This document shows, in pieces, positions 19,001 to 27,298 of a DNA stretch of 64,000 nucleotides. The translations under genes were made by a program, and so were the position numbers. Source of the DNA: Streptacidiphilus fuscans (lineage in GTDB: Bacteria > Actinomycetota > Actinomycetes > Streptomycetales > Streptomycetaceae); the NCBI RefSeq assembly GCF_015690355.1, contig NZ_JADPRT010000008.1:200908-264907 (forward strand). Direction: 5' to 3'. The notes beneath the pieces were generated by a model. It was not told the origin of the DNA. It saw nothing but the letters and a program-made list of their open reading frames with translations, and made no database searches. Each line of letters starts with the position of its first letter. The stretch's first letter is position 1.

Positions 19001-19536
19001 GGGAGGCGTCGGTTCCGTTGGTCGCCTCGGCGGTCGGGCTGATCCTGCTGGTGCTGCCGTTCACGGTGCGCGGGGACATCGCCGGGACCGAGCTGGTCCG
19101 CCCGCTGTCACTGGTGCTGATCGGCGGCGTGATCACCGCCACCGTGGTGACGCTCCTGCTGCTGCCGGCCTTCGCCGGGCAGGGCCGCCGCGACGAGGTC
19201 GGCCTGCCACCCGGCGGCGGCTTCGACGGTGACTTCGGCGGTGCGACCCCGGCCGTGGCCGGTGCGGGGCAGGCGGGCGCGGGCCAGGCGGGCGCCGGGC
19301 AGGCGGGCATGGGCTTCGTTGCCGGACCGGACGGTCCGAGCGCGACCGCGCTGGGTGACCGGCCCGGCGACGGATCCGGCGTCAGTTCCGGTGACGGGGT
19401 CGGCGCCGGAGCCGTTGACGGTACCGGTACCGGTACCGGTTCCGGCGAGGTCGGCGGCCAGGGCCGTGGCGACGGATCCAGCGCGGAGCCCGACGGCCCG
19501 CGCGGCTCGCGCGGCGGGGAAGGCGAGCGGTCGTGA
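16063..19536 (+). CDS. RND efflux permease, CusA/HME-like, divergent
   Basis: Inner-membrane proton-driven pump of 1157 residues. It has the RND architecture: helix 1 at the N-terminus, a periplasm-type porter domain starting DTLPEFLPPQVQVQT, helices 2-6 (about 350-520), a second porter domain, and helices 8-12 near 890-1040. The N-terminal motif and overall similarity place it with CusA/CzcA heavy-metal pumps. In helix 4 the Asp pair D416-D417 is present, but the position matching CzcA Glu415 is Ala423. The last 110 residues are a Gly/Ala-rich tail containing AGQAG and GTGTG repeats. It starts the operon and overlaps the adaptor gene by GTGA. Confidence 0.88.
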   Translation: MRWLISSSLRLAAAVVVAALVVLALGIGSLRHAAVDTLPEFLPPQVQVQTSAVGLSTNEVEQLITVPMEDQLNGVAFLDHMRSQSVPGLSTIQLTFKPGTDVYQARQLVQERVSQGPAVVNVGTPPVMIQPLSAESRAMMIGLSSTSVSPLNLSTLARWRIRPRLLAVPGVANVTIWGERDQQLQVLVDPATLHAHGTTLTQIINTAGDAMWTSPLTFVEASTPGADGFIDTPNQRLSVQHILPISTPQELARVPLEVDTGISKLKLGDVTTVVEDHPALAGDAVLTSQAGTGTGFLLVVEKFPGANTLAVDRGVQQAMSELSPGLAGVSVDTQVYRPASYLHSALHNLGWAGVAGLVLLMLWIGLVWRSWRVAVVAFVGIGLPLVVAAWVLELRGETFTLLTFSGLAVALAVVVDDAVSAVAALQGGLDAAGADAAVTIADGRDSREGRAHAITEALLGVRRPLGFALAVILLAGVPLLLVPGSNGDLTRPMLFTYLLTVLAATAVALTVTPALGLLLLRRAPEQRSTPPVVRWIRTGYDRVGPALVGRRGVAVGLAAVLGLAALAIIPQFGSGGLLPVLQDRTLIVQWSAAPGTSLPAMRQITQTAGAELQRVGGVTDVASDIGQALMGDQIVDVDKAQTWITVSGSASLGSTRSAIQTVLGHYPSLRHQLLTYSQTSLAQAPRSDTDPGGSAPLTVRLYGTDWATLNTEAQKLAGVVDHLPGVSGASFRLPTQEPSILINTNVDNAAKYGLKPGDIRRATAVLISGIPVGSYYQQQQIFDVAVWSVPSDRSNLGEIQNLLLDTPSGGVVPLKDVASVTVAPAPKEVDHDQASRYLDITANVRGQDLSTTVSRVQNAVQGVALPLGYHAEASSGLNEQQNGALRIILVVLGCLIGTLLLFQAAFRNWSRAALLLLSLPLSLAGGALTALFAGRTLTAGTLIGFLGVFAFAVRGGLLVLRRAQQLDAEGRPDAALAAAREASVPLVASAVGLILLVLPFTVRGDIAGTELVRPLSLVLIGGVITATVVTLLLLPAFAGQGRRDEVGLPPGGGFDGDFGGATPAVAGAGQAGAGQAGAGQAGMGFVAGPDGPSATALGDRPGDGSGVSSGDGVGAGAVDGTGTGTGSGEVGGQGRGDGSSAEPDGPRGSRGGEGERS

Positions 19537-20042
19537 CCGCCAGGTGGGTGATCGTCCGTCAGGTGCGCACGCACCGGCGGCGGACGACCCGTAGCCGCGC
19601 GCTGGCCGCGGTCGGCTGCGCCGTGCTGACCTTCGCTCTCGCCGCCTGCGGCCCCAAGAACGACGCCCCCGCCGAACCCGACCCCGCCTCCCTGGCGCCC
19701 GCGCCGTCCATGCCCGGCGTCACCCCCGCCAACAACGTGCACCGGGTCGTGCTGACCCCGCTGGCGGCGCGGCAGATCGGCGTCCGGACCGTGCCGGTGG
19801 AGCCGGCGAGCAGCGGCACCGGGGAACAGGTCCCCATCACTGCGGTGGTGTACGACCCGGAGGGCGTCCCCTGGGTCTACGTCCCCGACGGGAAGCTGAC
19901 CTATCTGCGCCGACCCATCACCGTCCAGGGCTACGACGGCGACACCGTCCTGCTGTCCACCGGTCCGGCCGTGGGCACCCCCGTGGCCGTCCAAGGCGTC
20001 GCCGAGCTGCTCGGCACCGAGTACGGAGTCGGGGAGGAGTAG
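19533..20042 (+). CDS. Miniature lipoprotein resembling the C-terminal part of an RND adaptor
   Basis: Predicted lipoprotein of 169 residues. A basic N-terminus is followed by a hydrophobic stretch ending in the lipobox LAAC. After a Pro-rich linker, residues about 65-165 resemble the beta-barrel and membrane-proximal domains of CusB-type adaptors (RQIGVRTVPVEPA, VVYDPEGVPWVYVPDGK, YDGDTVLLSTGPAVGT). The alpha-hairpin and lipoyl domains that normally reach a TolC channel are missing. It sits between two CusA-like pumps, overlapping the first by GTGA and ending 2 bases before the second. A monoderm cell has no outer-membrane channel to dock, which would fit the shortened form. Confidence 0.78.
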   Translation: MTARWVIVRQVRTHRRRTTRSRALAAVGCAVLTFALAACGPKNDAPAEPDPASLAPAPSMPGVTPANNVHRVVLTPLAARQIGVRTVPVEPASSGTGEQVPITAVVYDPEGVPWVYVPDGKLTYLRRPITVQGYDGDTVLLSTGPAVGTPVAVQGVAELLGTEYGVGEE

Positions 20043-20044
20043 CC

Positions 20045-23000
20045 GTGGCGCGCACCGCACAACCGCATTCGACGGGCAGCAGCGAGCCTGGCTCCGGGGG
20101 GCCGGGCACCAGCAGGCCGAGCAGCAACAGGCCGGGCACGGGCAGGCCGCGCGGCGGCGTGATGCAGGCGATCGTGGCCTGGAGCCTGAACTTCAGGTTC
20201 CTGGTCGTCGCCGCGGCGGTCGCCCTGATGACCGTCGGCATCGCCACCATGCCCAGCACGCCGATGGACGTGTTCCCCGAGTTCGCTCCCCCGCAGGTGG
20301 AGATCCAGACCGAGAGCCTCGGCCTGTCCACGTCGGACGTGGAGAGCCTGGTCACCGTGCCGCTCGAATACGCGATGAACGGCATGCCCGGCCTCACCCA
20401 GATGCGTTCCACCTCGGTGCCGCAGCTGTCCGACATCCTGATGGTCTTCTCCTCCAGCACCGACCTGCTGCACGCCCGCCAACTGGTGCAGGAGCGGCTC
20501 GCCAACGTCCGGCCCTCGCTGCCCTCCTGGGCCAGCCCGCCGGTCATCCTGGCACCGGTCTCCGCCACCGCGCGTGCGGTCCAGATCGGCATGACCGCCG
20601 TCGGCAACGGGCCGAACGGCAAGCCGCTGACCCCGGAGGACCTCTACCAGCAGGCCTACTGGACGGTCCGACCACGGCTGATGCACGTCGAGGGCGTCGC
20701 CGACGTGTCCATCTGGAACGACCGCTCGAAGACCTTCCAGGTCCAGGTGGACCCGGCCAAGATGGCGGCCAAGAAGGTCACCCTGGACAACGTCGAACGG
20801 ACCACCGCCGACGCCCTCGACTCCGGCGCGCTCCAGTTCTCCACCGGCGCGGTGGTCGGGGCGGGCGGCTTCCTCGACGGCATGCCGCAACTGCCGAACC
20901 AGCGGCTCTCGATCGTGCACCAGCTCGCCGTGCAGTCCCCCGCCGACCTGGCCAAGATCCCGCTGGAGGACCAGGCGGCCAACGGTCAGAACCTGCCGCT
21001 GAGTCAGATCGGTACCGTCACCCAGGGCTACATGCCCTTGATCGGCGACGCCGTCATCAACGGCAAGCCCGGCATCCTGCTCGTGGTCGAGAAGCTGCCC
21101 TGGGGCAACACCCTCAAGGTCACCTCGGGCGTCGACCAGGCGCTGAAGGCCCTGCAACCCGGCATGCACGGGATCGCCTTCGACGCGCACATCTTCCGGC
21201 CGGCCGACTTCATCAACGACTCGATCCACAACCTGCTGGACTCGCTGCTGCTGGGCTTCGTGCTGGTCGTGGTGATCCTGGTGCTCTTCCTCTTCGAGTG
21301 GCGGGTCGCGCTGATCAGCCTGATCACCATCCCGCTCTCGCTCACGGCGGCACTGCTGGTGCTGCGGGCGTTCGGGACGACCGTCAACACCATGGTGCTG
21401 GCCGGTCTGATCATCGCCCTCGGCGCGGTCGTCGACGACGCGATCATCGACGTCGAGAACATCCTGCGCAGGCTCCGCATCGCCCGGCACACGGTCGCCG
21501 AGGGCGGGCAGGCGCCGTCGACCGCGCAGATCATCCTGCGCGCCTCGATCGAGGTCCGCAGCCCGGTCGTCTACGCCACGCTGATCATCGTCGCCGCCGC
21601 CGTCCCGATCTTCATGCTCCAGGGCCTGACGGCCGCGTTCTTCCGTCCGTTGGCCTTCGCCTACACCCTCGCCATCCTCGCCTCGATGGCCGTCGCCCTG
21701 ACGGTCACCCCGGCGCTGACGCTGATCATGCTGCGCCGGGCGTCGCTCAAACGGTTCCAGTCCCCGCTGGTGCGCCGGCTGCGGCACGGGTACGACCGGC
21801 TGCTGCGACGGATCGTCGCCAAGCCGCGCGCCGCCTACGCGGTCTTCGCGGCCGTCGTCGTCTGCGGCGCGCTGATCGCCCCGCAGTTGGGCCAGTCGCT
21901 CTTCCCCACCTTCCAACAGCGCGACCTGCTGATCCACTGGGACTCCATCCCCGGCACCTCCGACCAGGAGGTCATCCGGACCACCACCCAGCTCTACAAC
22001 CAACTCAAGGCGATCCCCGGCGTCGAGGACTTCGGCACGCACATCGGCCGTGCCCCGCAGGGCGAGGAGATCGTCGGCATCGACGCGGCCGAGACCTGGA
22101 TCCACATCTCGCCGAACGTCGACTACAACTCCACGCTGGCCAAGGTCCGCGCCGTGGTCGACAGCTACCCCGGCCTCTACCGGGACGTCGAGACCTACCT
22201 CAACGAGCGCATCGAGGAGGTGCTCAGCGGCTCGAAGGAGGCCATCACCGTCCGGGTCTACGGCCAGGACCTGCACCAGATGCGGACCACGGCCCAGTCG
22301 GTGCTGACCCAGGTCGCCTCCGTCCCCGGCGTGGTCGACCCGCACATGGACCTCTCCGTCGACACCCCGCAGATCAACGTGGAGGTGAACCTGGCCAAGG
22401 CCGCGCAGTACGGGCTCAAGCCCGGCGACGTCCGCCGCCAGGCCGCGACCGTCGTGGCCGGGCAGGAGGTGGGCAACGTCTTCGAGAGCAACCAGATCTA
22501 CGGCGTCTACGTGTGGAGCATCCCCTCGGCGCGCAACAACGCGGGCACGATCAGCAACCTCCAACTGGACACCCCGGGCGGAGGCCACGTCCGCCTCGGC
22601 GACCTGGCCTCGATCACCACCGGCCCCGACCCCTACCAGATCACCCGCGAGGACAGCTCCCGCTACATCGACGTGGGCGCCAACGTCCAGGGCCGCGACC
22701 TGGGCTCGGTGGTCAACGACATCCAGCGGAACCTGAAGTCGGTCACCGTCCCGCAGGGTTCGCACTACTCGCTGCTCGGCGAGTACCAGGAGCGCCAGCA
22801 GGCGCAGAACAGTCTGCTGACCACCGCGCTGCTGGCGGGCGTGGCGATCCTGCTGCTGCTGCAACTCTCCTTCGGTTCCTGGCGACTGGCCGCGCTGCTC
22901 TTCGTGACGCTGCCGATGGCGCTGATCGGCGGCCTGATCGCGATCTGGTTCGGCGGCGCGCAGATCACCATCGGGGCGCTGGTCGGCTTCTTCACGGTCT

Positions 23001-23368
23001 TCGGCATCGCCGCCCGCAACGGCATTCTGATGATCAACCACTGCCAGCACCTGGAGCGCGAGGAGGGCATGGACTTCGGCCCCGATCTGGTGGTGCGCGG
23101 CGCGAGCGAACGACTCGCCCCGATCCTGATGACCTCGCTGGCCACCGCCCTGGCCCTGGTCCCGCTGGTCATCGCGGGCAACCAGCCCGGCCGCGAGATC
23201 GAGTACCCGCTGGCCGTCGTCATCCTCGGCGGCCTGGTGAGCTCGACGCTGCTGACGCTGTTCGTGGTCCCCTCGCTCTATCTGCGCTTCGGACGCCGCG
23301 GACGCCCGGACCGACCGGCGGCGGCGTCTCCGGGGGATGCCGCGGGAGGGGTACCGGCGGCCCCGTAG
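20045..23368 (+). CDS. RND efflux permease, CusA/HME-like
   Basis: Second RND pump of the operon, 1107 residues. After a Ser/Pro/Gly-rich N-terminal extension of about 38 residues come helix 1, the DVFPEFAPPQVEIQTE porter start, helices 2-6, a second porter domain and helices 8-12 (through about residue 1090). In helix 4 the sequence VVDDAIIDVEN keeps D464 and E471, matching CzcA D408 and E415, so proton coupling looks intact here. GGAGGAG precedes the GTG start. Similarity to CusA suggests monovalent metal or another cation as substrate, but methionine relay residues cannot be judged by eye, and Gram-positive members are poorly characterised. Confidence 0.9.
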   Translation: MARTAQPHSTGSSEPGSGGPGTSRPSSNRPGTGRPRGGVMQAIVAWSLNFRFLVVAAAVALMTVGIATMPSTPMDVFPEFAPPQVEIQTESLGLSTSDVESLVTVPLEYAMNGMPGLTQMRSTSVPQLSDILMVFSSSTDLLHARQLVQERLANVRPSLPSWASPPVILAPVSATARAVQIGMTAVGNGPNGKPLTPEDLYQQAYWTVRPRLMHVEGVADVSIWNDRSKTFQVQVDPAKMAAKKVTLDNVERTTADALDSGALQFSTGAVVGAGGFLDGMPQLPNQRLSIVHQLAVQSPADLAKIPLEDQAANGQNLPLSQIGTVTQGYMPLIGDAVINGKPGILLVVEKLPWGNTLKVTSGVDQALKALQPGMHGIAFDAHIFRPADFINDSIHNLLDSLLLGFVLVVVILVLFLFEWRVALISLITIPLSLTAALLVLRAFGTTVNTMVLAGLIIALGAVVDDAIIDVENILRRLRIARHTVAEGGQAPSTAQIILRASIEVRSPVVYATLIIVAAAVPIFMLQGLTAAFFRPLAFAYTLAILASMAVALTVTPALTLIMLRRASLKRFQSPLVRRLRHGYDRLLRRIVAKPRAAYAVFAAVVVCGALIAPQLGQSLFPTFQQRDLLIHWDSIPGTSDQEVIRTTTQLYNQLKAIPGVEDFGTHIGRAPQGEEIVGIDAAETWIHISPNVDYNSTLAKVRAVVDSYPGLYRDVETYLNERIEEVLSGSKEAITVRVYGQDLHQMRTTAQSVLTQVASVPGVVDPHMDLSVDTPQINVEVNLAKAAQYGLKPGDVRRQAATVVAGQEVGNVFESNQIYGVYVWSIPSARNNAGTISNLQLDTPGGGHVRLGDLASITTGPDPYQITREDSSRYIDVGANVQGRDLGSVVNDIQRNLKSVTVPQGSHYSLLGEYQERQQAQNSLLTTALLAGVAILLLLQLSFGSWRLAALLFVTLPMALIGGLIAIWFGGAQITIGALVGFFTVFGIAARNGILMINHCQHLEREEGMDFGPDLVVRGASERLAPILMTSLATALALVPLVIAGNQPGREIEYPLAVVILGGLVSSTLLTLFVVPSLYLRFGRRGRPDRPAAASPGDAAGGVPAAP

Positions 23369-23388
23369 CAGCCGGGTGAGGGTCTGTC

Positions 23389-24357
23389 TCAGCGTGCGCC
23401 GTAGGCGGGGAGGGGTGGCTGCGACAGTGCGAGCAGCTTCAGCGTCGCATCGCCCGCCTCGGAGGGTGTCCAGCGAGCGCCGCGGTCGACCGTCGGGCCG
23501 GGACGCCAGCCGTCCATGATGGTGATCCGCCCGGCCTCGACCTCGAAGACCCGGCCGGTCACCCCCTCGGACGCGTCCGAGCCCAGCCAGACGACCAGTG
23601 GCGAGACGTTCTCCGGAGCCATCGCGTCGAAGCCGCCCTCCTCCGGCGTGGCCATCATGTCGGCGAAGGTGTGCTCCGTCATCCTCGTCCGGGCGGCGGG
23701 CGCGATGGCGTTGACCGACACGCCGTAGCGCCCCATCTCGGCCGCCGCGACCAGGGTGAGACCGAGGATCCCGGCCTTGGCCGCGCTGTAGTTGCCCTGC
23801 CCGACGGAGCCCAACAGGCCCGCCCCCGAACTGGTGTTGACCACACGGGCGACGACCTCCCGGCCGGTCTTGGCCTCCGCGCGCCACCAGGCCGCCGCGT
23901 GCTTCAACGGCAGGAAGTGGCCCTTGAGATGGACCCGCATCACCGCGTCCCAGTCGTCCTCGTCGAGGTTGACCAGCATCCGGTCGCGCAGGAAGCCGGC
24001 ATTGTTGACCAGGGTGTCTATCCGCCCGAAGGTGTCGACCGCAGCAGCGATCAGCGACTCCGCACCCGCCGAGGTGGCGATGTCACCGCCGTGAGCTATC
24101 GCCTCTCCGCCCGCCGCGCGGATCTCGGCCACCACCTGCTCGGCGGGCGAGCTCCCGCGCCCGGCCGCGCCTTCGTCGGTGGCTCCGTCAGTGGCTCCGC
24201 CGGTTGCTCCGGCTGTGCCTCCGTCCAGGCCGACGCCGAGGTCGTTGACGACGACCTTGGCCCCCTCCGCGGCGAAGGCCAACGCGTGCGCCCGTCCGAG
24301 CCCGCGTCCCGCTCCGGTGACCACGACGACCCGACCCTCGGCCAGTCCTGATGTCAC
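23389..24357 (-). CDS. Short-chain dehydrogenase/reductase (HSD17B4-like, Rv3548c type)
   Basis: NAD(P)-dependent oxidoreductase of 322 residues, longer than the usual 250 because of an insertion and a C-terminal extension. The nucleotide motif is TGAGRGLGRAHA (14-25), the NNAG motif is at 118-121, and the catalytic residues are the Ser176/177 pair, Tyr190 and Lys194. A Gly/Ala/Thr-rich insertion (about 47-68) follows the second strand. The layout resembles the 3-hydroxyacyl-CoA dehydrogenases of steroid catabolism. It is the last gene of the leftward arm and starts with GTG one base after the stop of the preceding SDR. Likely role: oxidation of a hydroxyacyl-CoA intermediate. Confidence 0.85.
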   Translation of the reverse strand: MTSGLAEGRVVVVTGAGRGLGRAHALAFAAEGAKVVVNDLGVGLDGGTAGATGGATDGATDEGAAGRGSSPAEQVVAEIRAAGGEAIAHGGDIATSAGAESLIAAAVDTFGRIDTLVNNAGFLRDRMLVNLDEDDWDAVMRVHLKGHFLPLKHAAAWWRAEAKTGREVVARVVNTSSGAGLLGSVGQGNYSAAKAGILGLTLVAAAEMGRYGVSVNAIAPAARTRMTEHTFADMMATPEEGGFDAMAPENVSPLVVWLGSDASEGVTGRVFEVEAGRITIMDGWRPGPTVDRGARWTPSEAGDATLKLLALSQPPLPAYGAR

Positions 24358-24358
24358 G

Positions 24359-25207
24359 TCATATCTCCTTCGTCGTTTCGCGAATGGCGGTCGGTTCGCC
24401 CTCGGTCGCGTTCGGGTCTGCCACGTTGGCCTCGGGCGTGTTCACCGTCGCCGCGTCCAGGAACGCCGGACGTTCGCCGCCGCCGTGGACGTGCAGGGTC
24501 GCGCCCGTGACGTAGGCGGCACGGTCCGAGGCCAGGAAGACGCACGCGTCGCCGACCTCGTCGGGCTGTGCCAGACGGCCGAGCGGGACCGTCCGGCCCA
24601 CGGCGGCGACACCCTCCTCGTCGCCGTAGTGCAGATGCGCCAACTCGGTCTGCACCAGGCCGAGTACGAGGGTGTTCACCCGGACCTCCGGGGCCCACTC
24701 GACGGCCATGCTCGCCGCCAGGTTGGCCAGCCCCGCCTTGGCCGCCCCGTACGCCGCCGAGCCCGGCGACGGGCGGGTGCCGCTGACGCTGCCGACCATC
24801 ACCACCGATCCGCGACTGCGCCGCAACAGCGGCCGGGCGGCGAGCGAAACCGTCAGCGGGACCAAGAGGTTGAGCTCGATCACGCGCGCGTGCCGGGCCG
24901 CGTCACCGTCGTCGAGCAGCCGGAAAGGCGTCCCTCCCGCGTTGTTGACCAACAGGTCGAGTCGTCCGAACCGCGACCCGACGGTGTCGAAGAACGCCGT
25001 CACCGCGGCCGGATCACGCAGGTCCACCGGCACGTACTCGGCCCTGCGCCCCTCCGCGTCGACCACCGGCGCGACCGGTGGTCGACGGGCGCAGACCAGG
25101 ACCTCAGCCCCCGCCTGCAGCAACGCCCTCGCTATGCCCGCTCCCACGCCGCGCGTCCCGCCGGTGACGATGGCGACGCGACCGGCCAGATCCACCGTGA
25201 TGCTCAA
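24359..25207 (-). CDS. Short-chain dehydrogenase/reductase (Rv3549c type)
   Basis: SDR oxidoreductase of 282 residues with TGGTRGVGAGIA near residue 15, NNAGG near 88, and the catalytic triad Ser140, Tyr153, Lys157. A TTG start at 25207 is chosen because GGAGGGG lies 6 bases upstream (25213-25219 on the top strand); a longer reading from 25318 would run into the thiolase gene and adds an Arg-rich tail of no known value. It lies between thiolase and the second SDR in one transcription unit. Two adjacent SDRs beside a KstR2-like regulator recall the Rv3548c-Rv3549c pair of mycobacteria. Confidence 0.83.
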   Translation of the reverse strand: MSITVDLAGRVAIVTGGTRGVGAGIARALLQAGAEVLVCARRPPVAPVVDAEGRRAEYVPVDLRDPAAVTAFFDTVGSRFGRLDLLVNNAGGTPFRLLDDGDAARHARVIELNLLVPLTVSLAARPLLRRSRGSVVMVGSVSGTRPSPGSAAYGAAKAGLANLAASMAVEWAPEVRVNTLVLGLVQTELAHLHYGDEEGVAAVGRTVPLGRLAQPDEVGDACVFLASDRAAYVTGATLHVHGGGERPAFLDAATVNTPEANVADPNATEGEPTAIRETTKEI

Positions 25208-25269
25208 GCGATCCCCTCCCCGCGACAGCCGCGGCCGTGTCCGGCTCCGTATCCGGCTCGCTGTCTGAA

Positions 25270-26427
25270 CTACAGCCTCTCGATGATCGTCACGTTCGCC
25301 TGGCCGCCGCCCTCGCACATGGTCTGCAGACCGTAACGGCCGCCGGTGCGCTCCAGTTCGTGCAGCAGCGTCGTCATCAGCTTCACGCCGGTGGCGCCCA
25401 GCGGGTGGCCCAGGGCGATCGCACCGCCGTTGACGTTGACGCGGGCCGGGTCCGCACCCGTCTCCTTGAGCCAGGCCAGCACCACCGGGGCGAAGGCCTC
25501 GTTGATCTCCACCAGGTCCATGTCGTCGATCGACATGCCCGTCTTCTTCAGCGCGTACGCCGTCGCCGGGATCGGCGCGGACAGCATCCGGATCGGGTCC
25601 TCACCGCGCACCGAGAGGTGGTGGATCCGCGCCCGAGGGGTCAGCCCGTGCTCGTGAACCGCCCGCTCGGAGGCGATCAGCATCGCCGCCGCGCCGTCGG
25701 AGACCTGCGAGGAGCAGGCCGCCGTGATCGTGCCCTCGGGCAGGACCGGGGCCAGTGTCGCCATCTTCTCCAACGTCGTGTCCCGGCGCGGGCCCTCGTC
25801 CGTCGTCACCGCACCGAAGGGGACCAACTCCCGCTCGAAGCGGCCCTCGTCGATCGCGCGGACCGCGCGCTGGTGCGAGCGGAGCGCGAACCGCTCCATG
25901 TCCTCCCGGCTGATGCCCCACTTCTCCGCGATCAGCTGGGCGCCGTGGAACTGGTTGACCGGGGAGTCGCCGTATCGGGCCTGCCAGCCCTTGCTGCCGA
26001 GGAACGGACCCTCCGTCAGCCCCAGCGGCTCGCCCGCCTGGCGGCTGGCGAACGCGATGGGTATCTGGCTCATGTTCTGCACCCCACCGGCCACCACCAG
26101 GTCCTGCGTGCCGGACATGACGCCCTGCGCCGCGAAGTGCACCGCCTGCTGCGAGGAGCCGCACTGCCGGTCGACGGTGACGCCGGGCACCTCCTCCGGC
26201 AGCCCGGCCGCCAGCCAGCAGGTGCGGGCGATGTCGCCGGCCTGCGGGCCGACCGCGTCCAGGCAGCCGAAGACCACGTCCTCGACCTCCGCCGGGTCGA
26301 CGTCGCTGCGACTCATCAGGGCGGACAGCACGTGAGCGCCGAGATCGGCGGGATGGACCGCCGCCAGGCCGCCGTTACGGCGTCCGACGGGGGTGCGCAG
26401 CGCATCGATGATGTAGGCCTCGGCCAT
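25270..26427 (-). CDS. Thiolase (acetyl-CoA C-acyltransferase)
   Basis: Thiolase of 385 residues, normal family length. The acyl-binding nucleophile is Cys89 (DRQCGSSQQA). The NEAFA motif is at 309-313, His341 lies in GHPLGATG, and Cys371 in MCEGGG completes the catalytic set. It would cleave a 3-ketoacyl-CoA to release acetyl-CoA or an equivalent unit, the last step of a beta-oxidation turn. It follows the tetR gene by 42 bases and precedes two SDR genes on the same strand. It resembles FadA5/FadA6-type steroid thiolases in context, but the substrate cannot be assigned from sequence alone. Confidence 0.92.
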   Translation of the reverse strand: MAEAYIIDALRTPVGRRNGGLAAVHPADLGAHVLSALMSRSDVDPAEVEDVVFGCLDAVGPQAGDIARTCWLAAGLPEEVPGVTVDRQCGSSQQAVHFAAQGVMSGTQDLVVAGGVQNMSQIPIAFASRQAGEPLGLTEGPFLGSKGWQARYGDSPVNQFHGAQLIAEKWGISREDMERFALRSHQRAVRAIDEGRFERELVPFGAVTTDEGPRRDTTLEKMATLAPVLPEGTITAACSSQVSDGAAAMLIASERAVHEHGLTPRARIHHLSVRGEDPIRMLSAPIPATAYALKKTGMSIDDMDLVEINEAFAPVVLAWLKETGADPARVNVNGGAIALGHPLGATGVKLMTTLLHELERTGGRYGLQTMCEGGGQANVTIIERL

Positions 26428-26469
26428 GGCGGCAGCTCCTCGGGCAGGAAGTGAGGTTCAGCCGACGGG

Positions 26470-27171
26470 TCAGTCGGCTGACGGACCGCCCCGGGTGGCG
26501 ATGCCGTCCAGCACCATCGAGAGGTACTGACGGGCGATCTCCTCGGGGCTGTGGTGACCGCCGGGGCGGTACCAGGACGCCGCGACCCAGACGGTGTCGC
26601 GGACGAATCGGTAGGTGAGCCGGATGTCCAGATCGGCGCGGAAGATCTGGGCCTCCACGCCGCGCTCCAGCGTGCGCAGCCAGGCCTTCTCGAACTTCTG
26701 CTGCGAGTCCGCGAGAAACGCGAACCGCGGCTGGGGTGCCAGGTGCTTGGACTCCTTCTGGTAGATCGCGACGGCGGCACGGTGCCGGTCGATCTCCCGG
26801 AAGGACTCGGTGACCAGGGCGGCCAAGGTCTCCCTCGGGCCCAGATCGGCTTCCAGTACGGCGTCGTAGCCCGCCCAGAGCTCGTCCAGGAAGGCGGCGA
26901 GGATCTCCTCCAGCATCGACTCCTTGGAGTCGAAGTGGTAGTAGAGGCTCCCGGCGAGCATGCCGGCCTGATCAGCGATCTTGCGGACGGTGGTGGCGTC
27001 GTAGCCCTGCTCGGCGAAGACCTCGGCGGCAGTGTCCAGCAACTCCCGCCGCCTCGCGGGCGAGGCGCTCACGTCCTGCTTCTTCTTCGTGGACCTGTTG
27101 GTCGGCTTAGCAGTCGGCTTGTTCGTCGACTTCTCGGTGGACCCGCTTGTGGTCCTGTTCGCACTCGGCAC
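26470..27171 (-). CDS. TetR-family repressor (KstR2-like context)
   Basis: Transcription factor of 233 residues. An unusual Thr/Lys/Asn-rich N-terminal extension of about 32 residues precedes the TetR helix-turn-helix (about 40-88, with ATTVRKIADQAG and SLYYHFDSKESML). The C-terminal domain is all helical and would bind the inducer, probably an acyl-CoA. It starts with GTG and lies about 95 bases from the palindrome at 27266-27285, at the head of the thiolase/SDR arm and divergent from the enoyl-CoA hydratase arm. It probably represses both arms and itself. Kinship to KstR2 is inferred from operator and neighbourhood, not from an alignment. Confidence 0.85.
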   Translation of the reverse strand: MPSANRTTSGSTEKSTNKPTAKPTNRSTKKKQDVSASPARRRELLDTAAEVFAEQGYDATTVRKIADQAGMLAGSLYYHFDSKESMLEEILAAFLDELWAGYDAVLEADLGPRETLAALVTESFREIDRHRAAVAIYQKESKHLAPQPRFAFLADSQQKFEKAWLRTLERGVEAQIFRADLDIRLTYRFVRDTVWVAASWYRPGGHHSPEEIARQYLSMVLDGIATRGGPSAD

Positions 27172-27265
27172 CGTCTCATTCTCGCCCCACCCCCCGGCCT
27201 ACCCTCCAGGGCTCGGCGTAGAGCCCCCGGACAACCTGTCGACGTCTGTCATGCGGGTACGTTAA

Positions 27266-27285
27266 CCTACCAAACACTTGTTAGG
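27266..27285. promoter_or_regulatory. Candidate TetR operator (KstR2-like palindrome)
   Basis: The 20-base imperfect palindrome CCTACCAAACACTTGTTAGG lies in the only divergent gap of the CoA-catabolic locus. Its core ACCAAACACTTGTT matches the published KstR2 consensus AnCAAGnnCTTGnT at all but one fixed position. It directly abuts the ribosome-binding site GGGAAGGAG (27284-27292) of the enoyl-CoA hydratase gene, so bound repressor would block initiation of that arm. Confidence 0.65.
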
Positions 27286-27298
27286 GAAGGAGCCACCG

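Noticed and set aside
19931..23887. Very long open frame of about 1318 codons on the minus strand
   Set aside because: It lies opposite the well-supported RND pump and part of an SDR gene; its translation is low-complexity and shows no domain. High-GC codon bias commonly creates such antisense frames.
27278..27298. TTG at 27278 as start of the enoyl-CoA hydratase
   Set aside because: It lies inside the operator palindrome and has no ribosome-binding site; the ATG at 27299 has a strong one.
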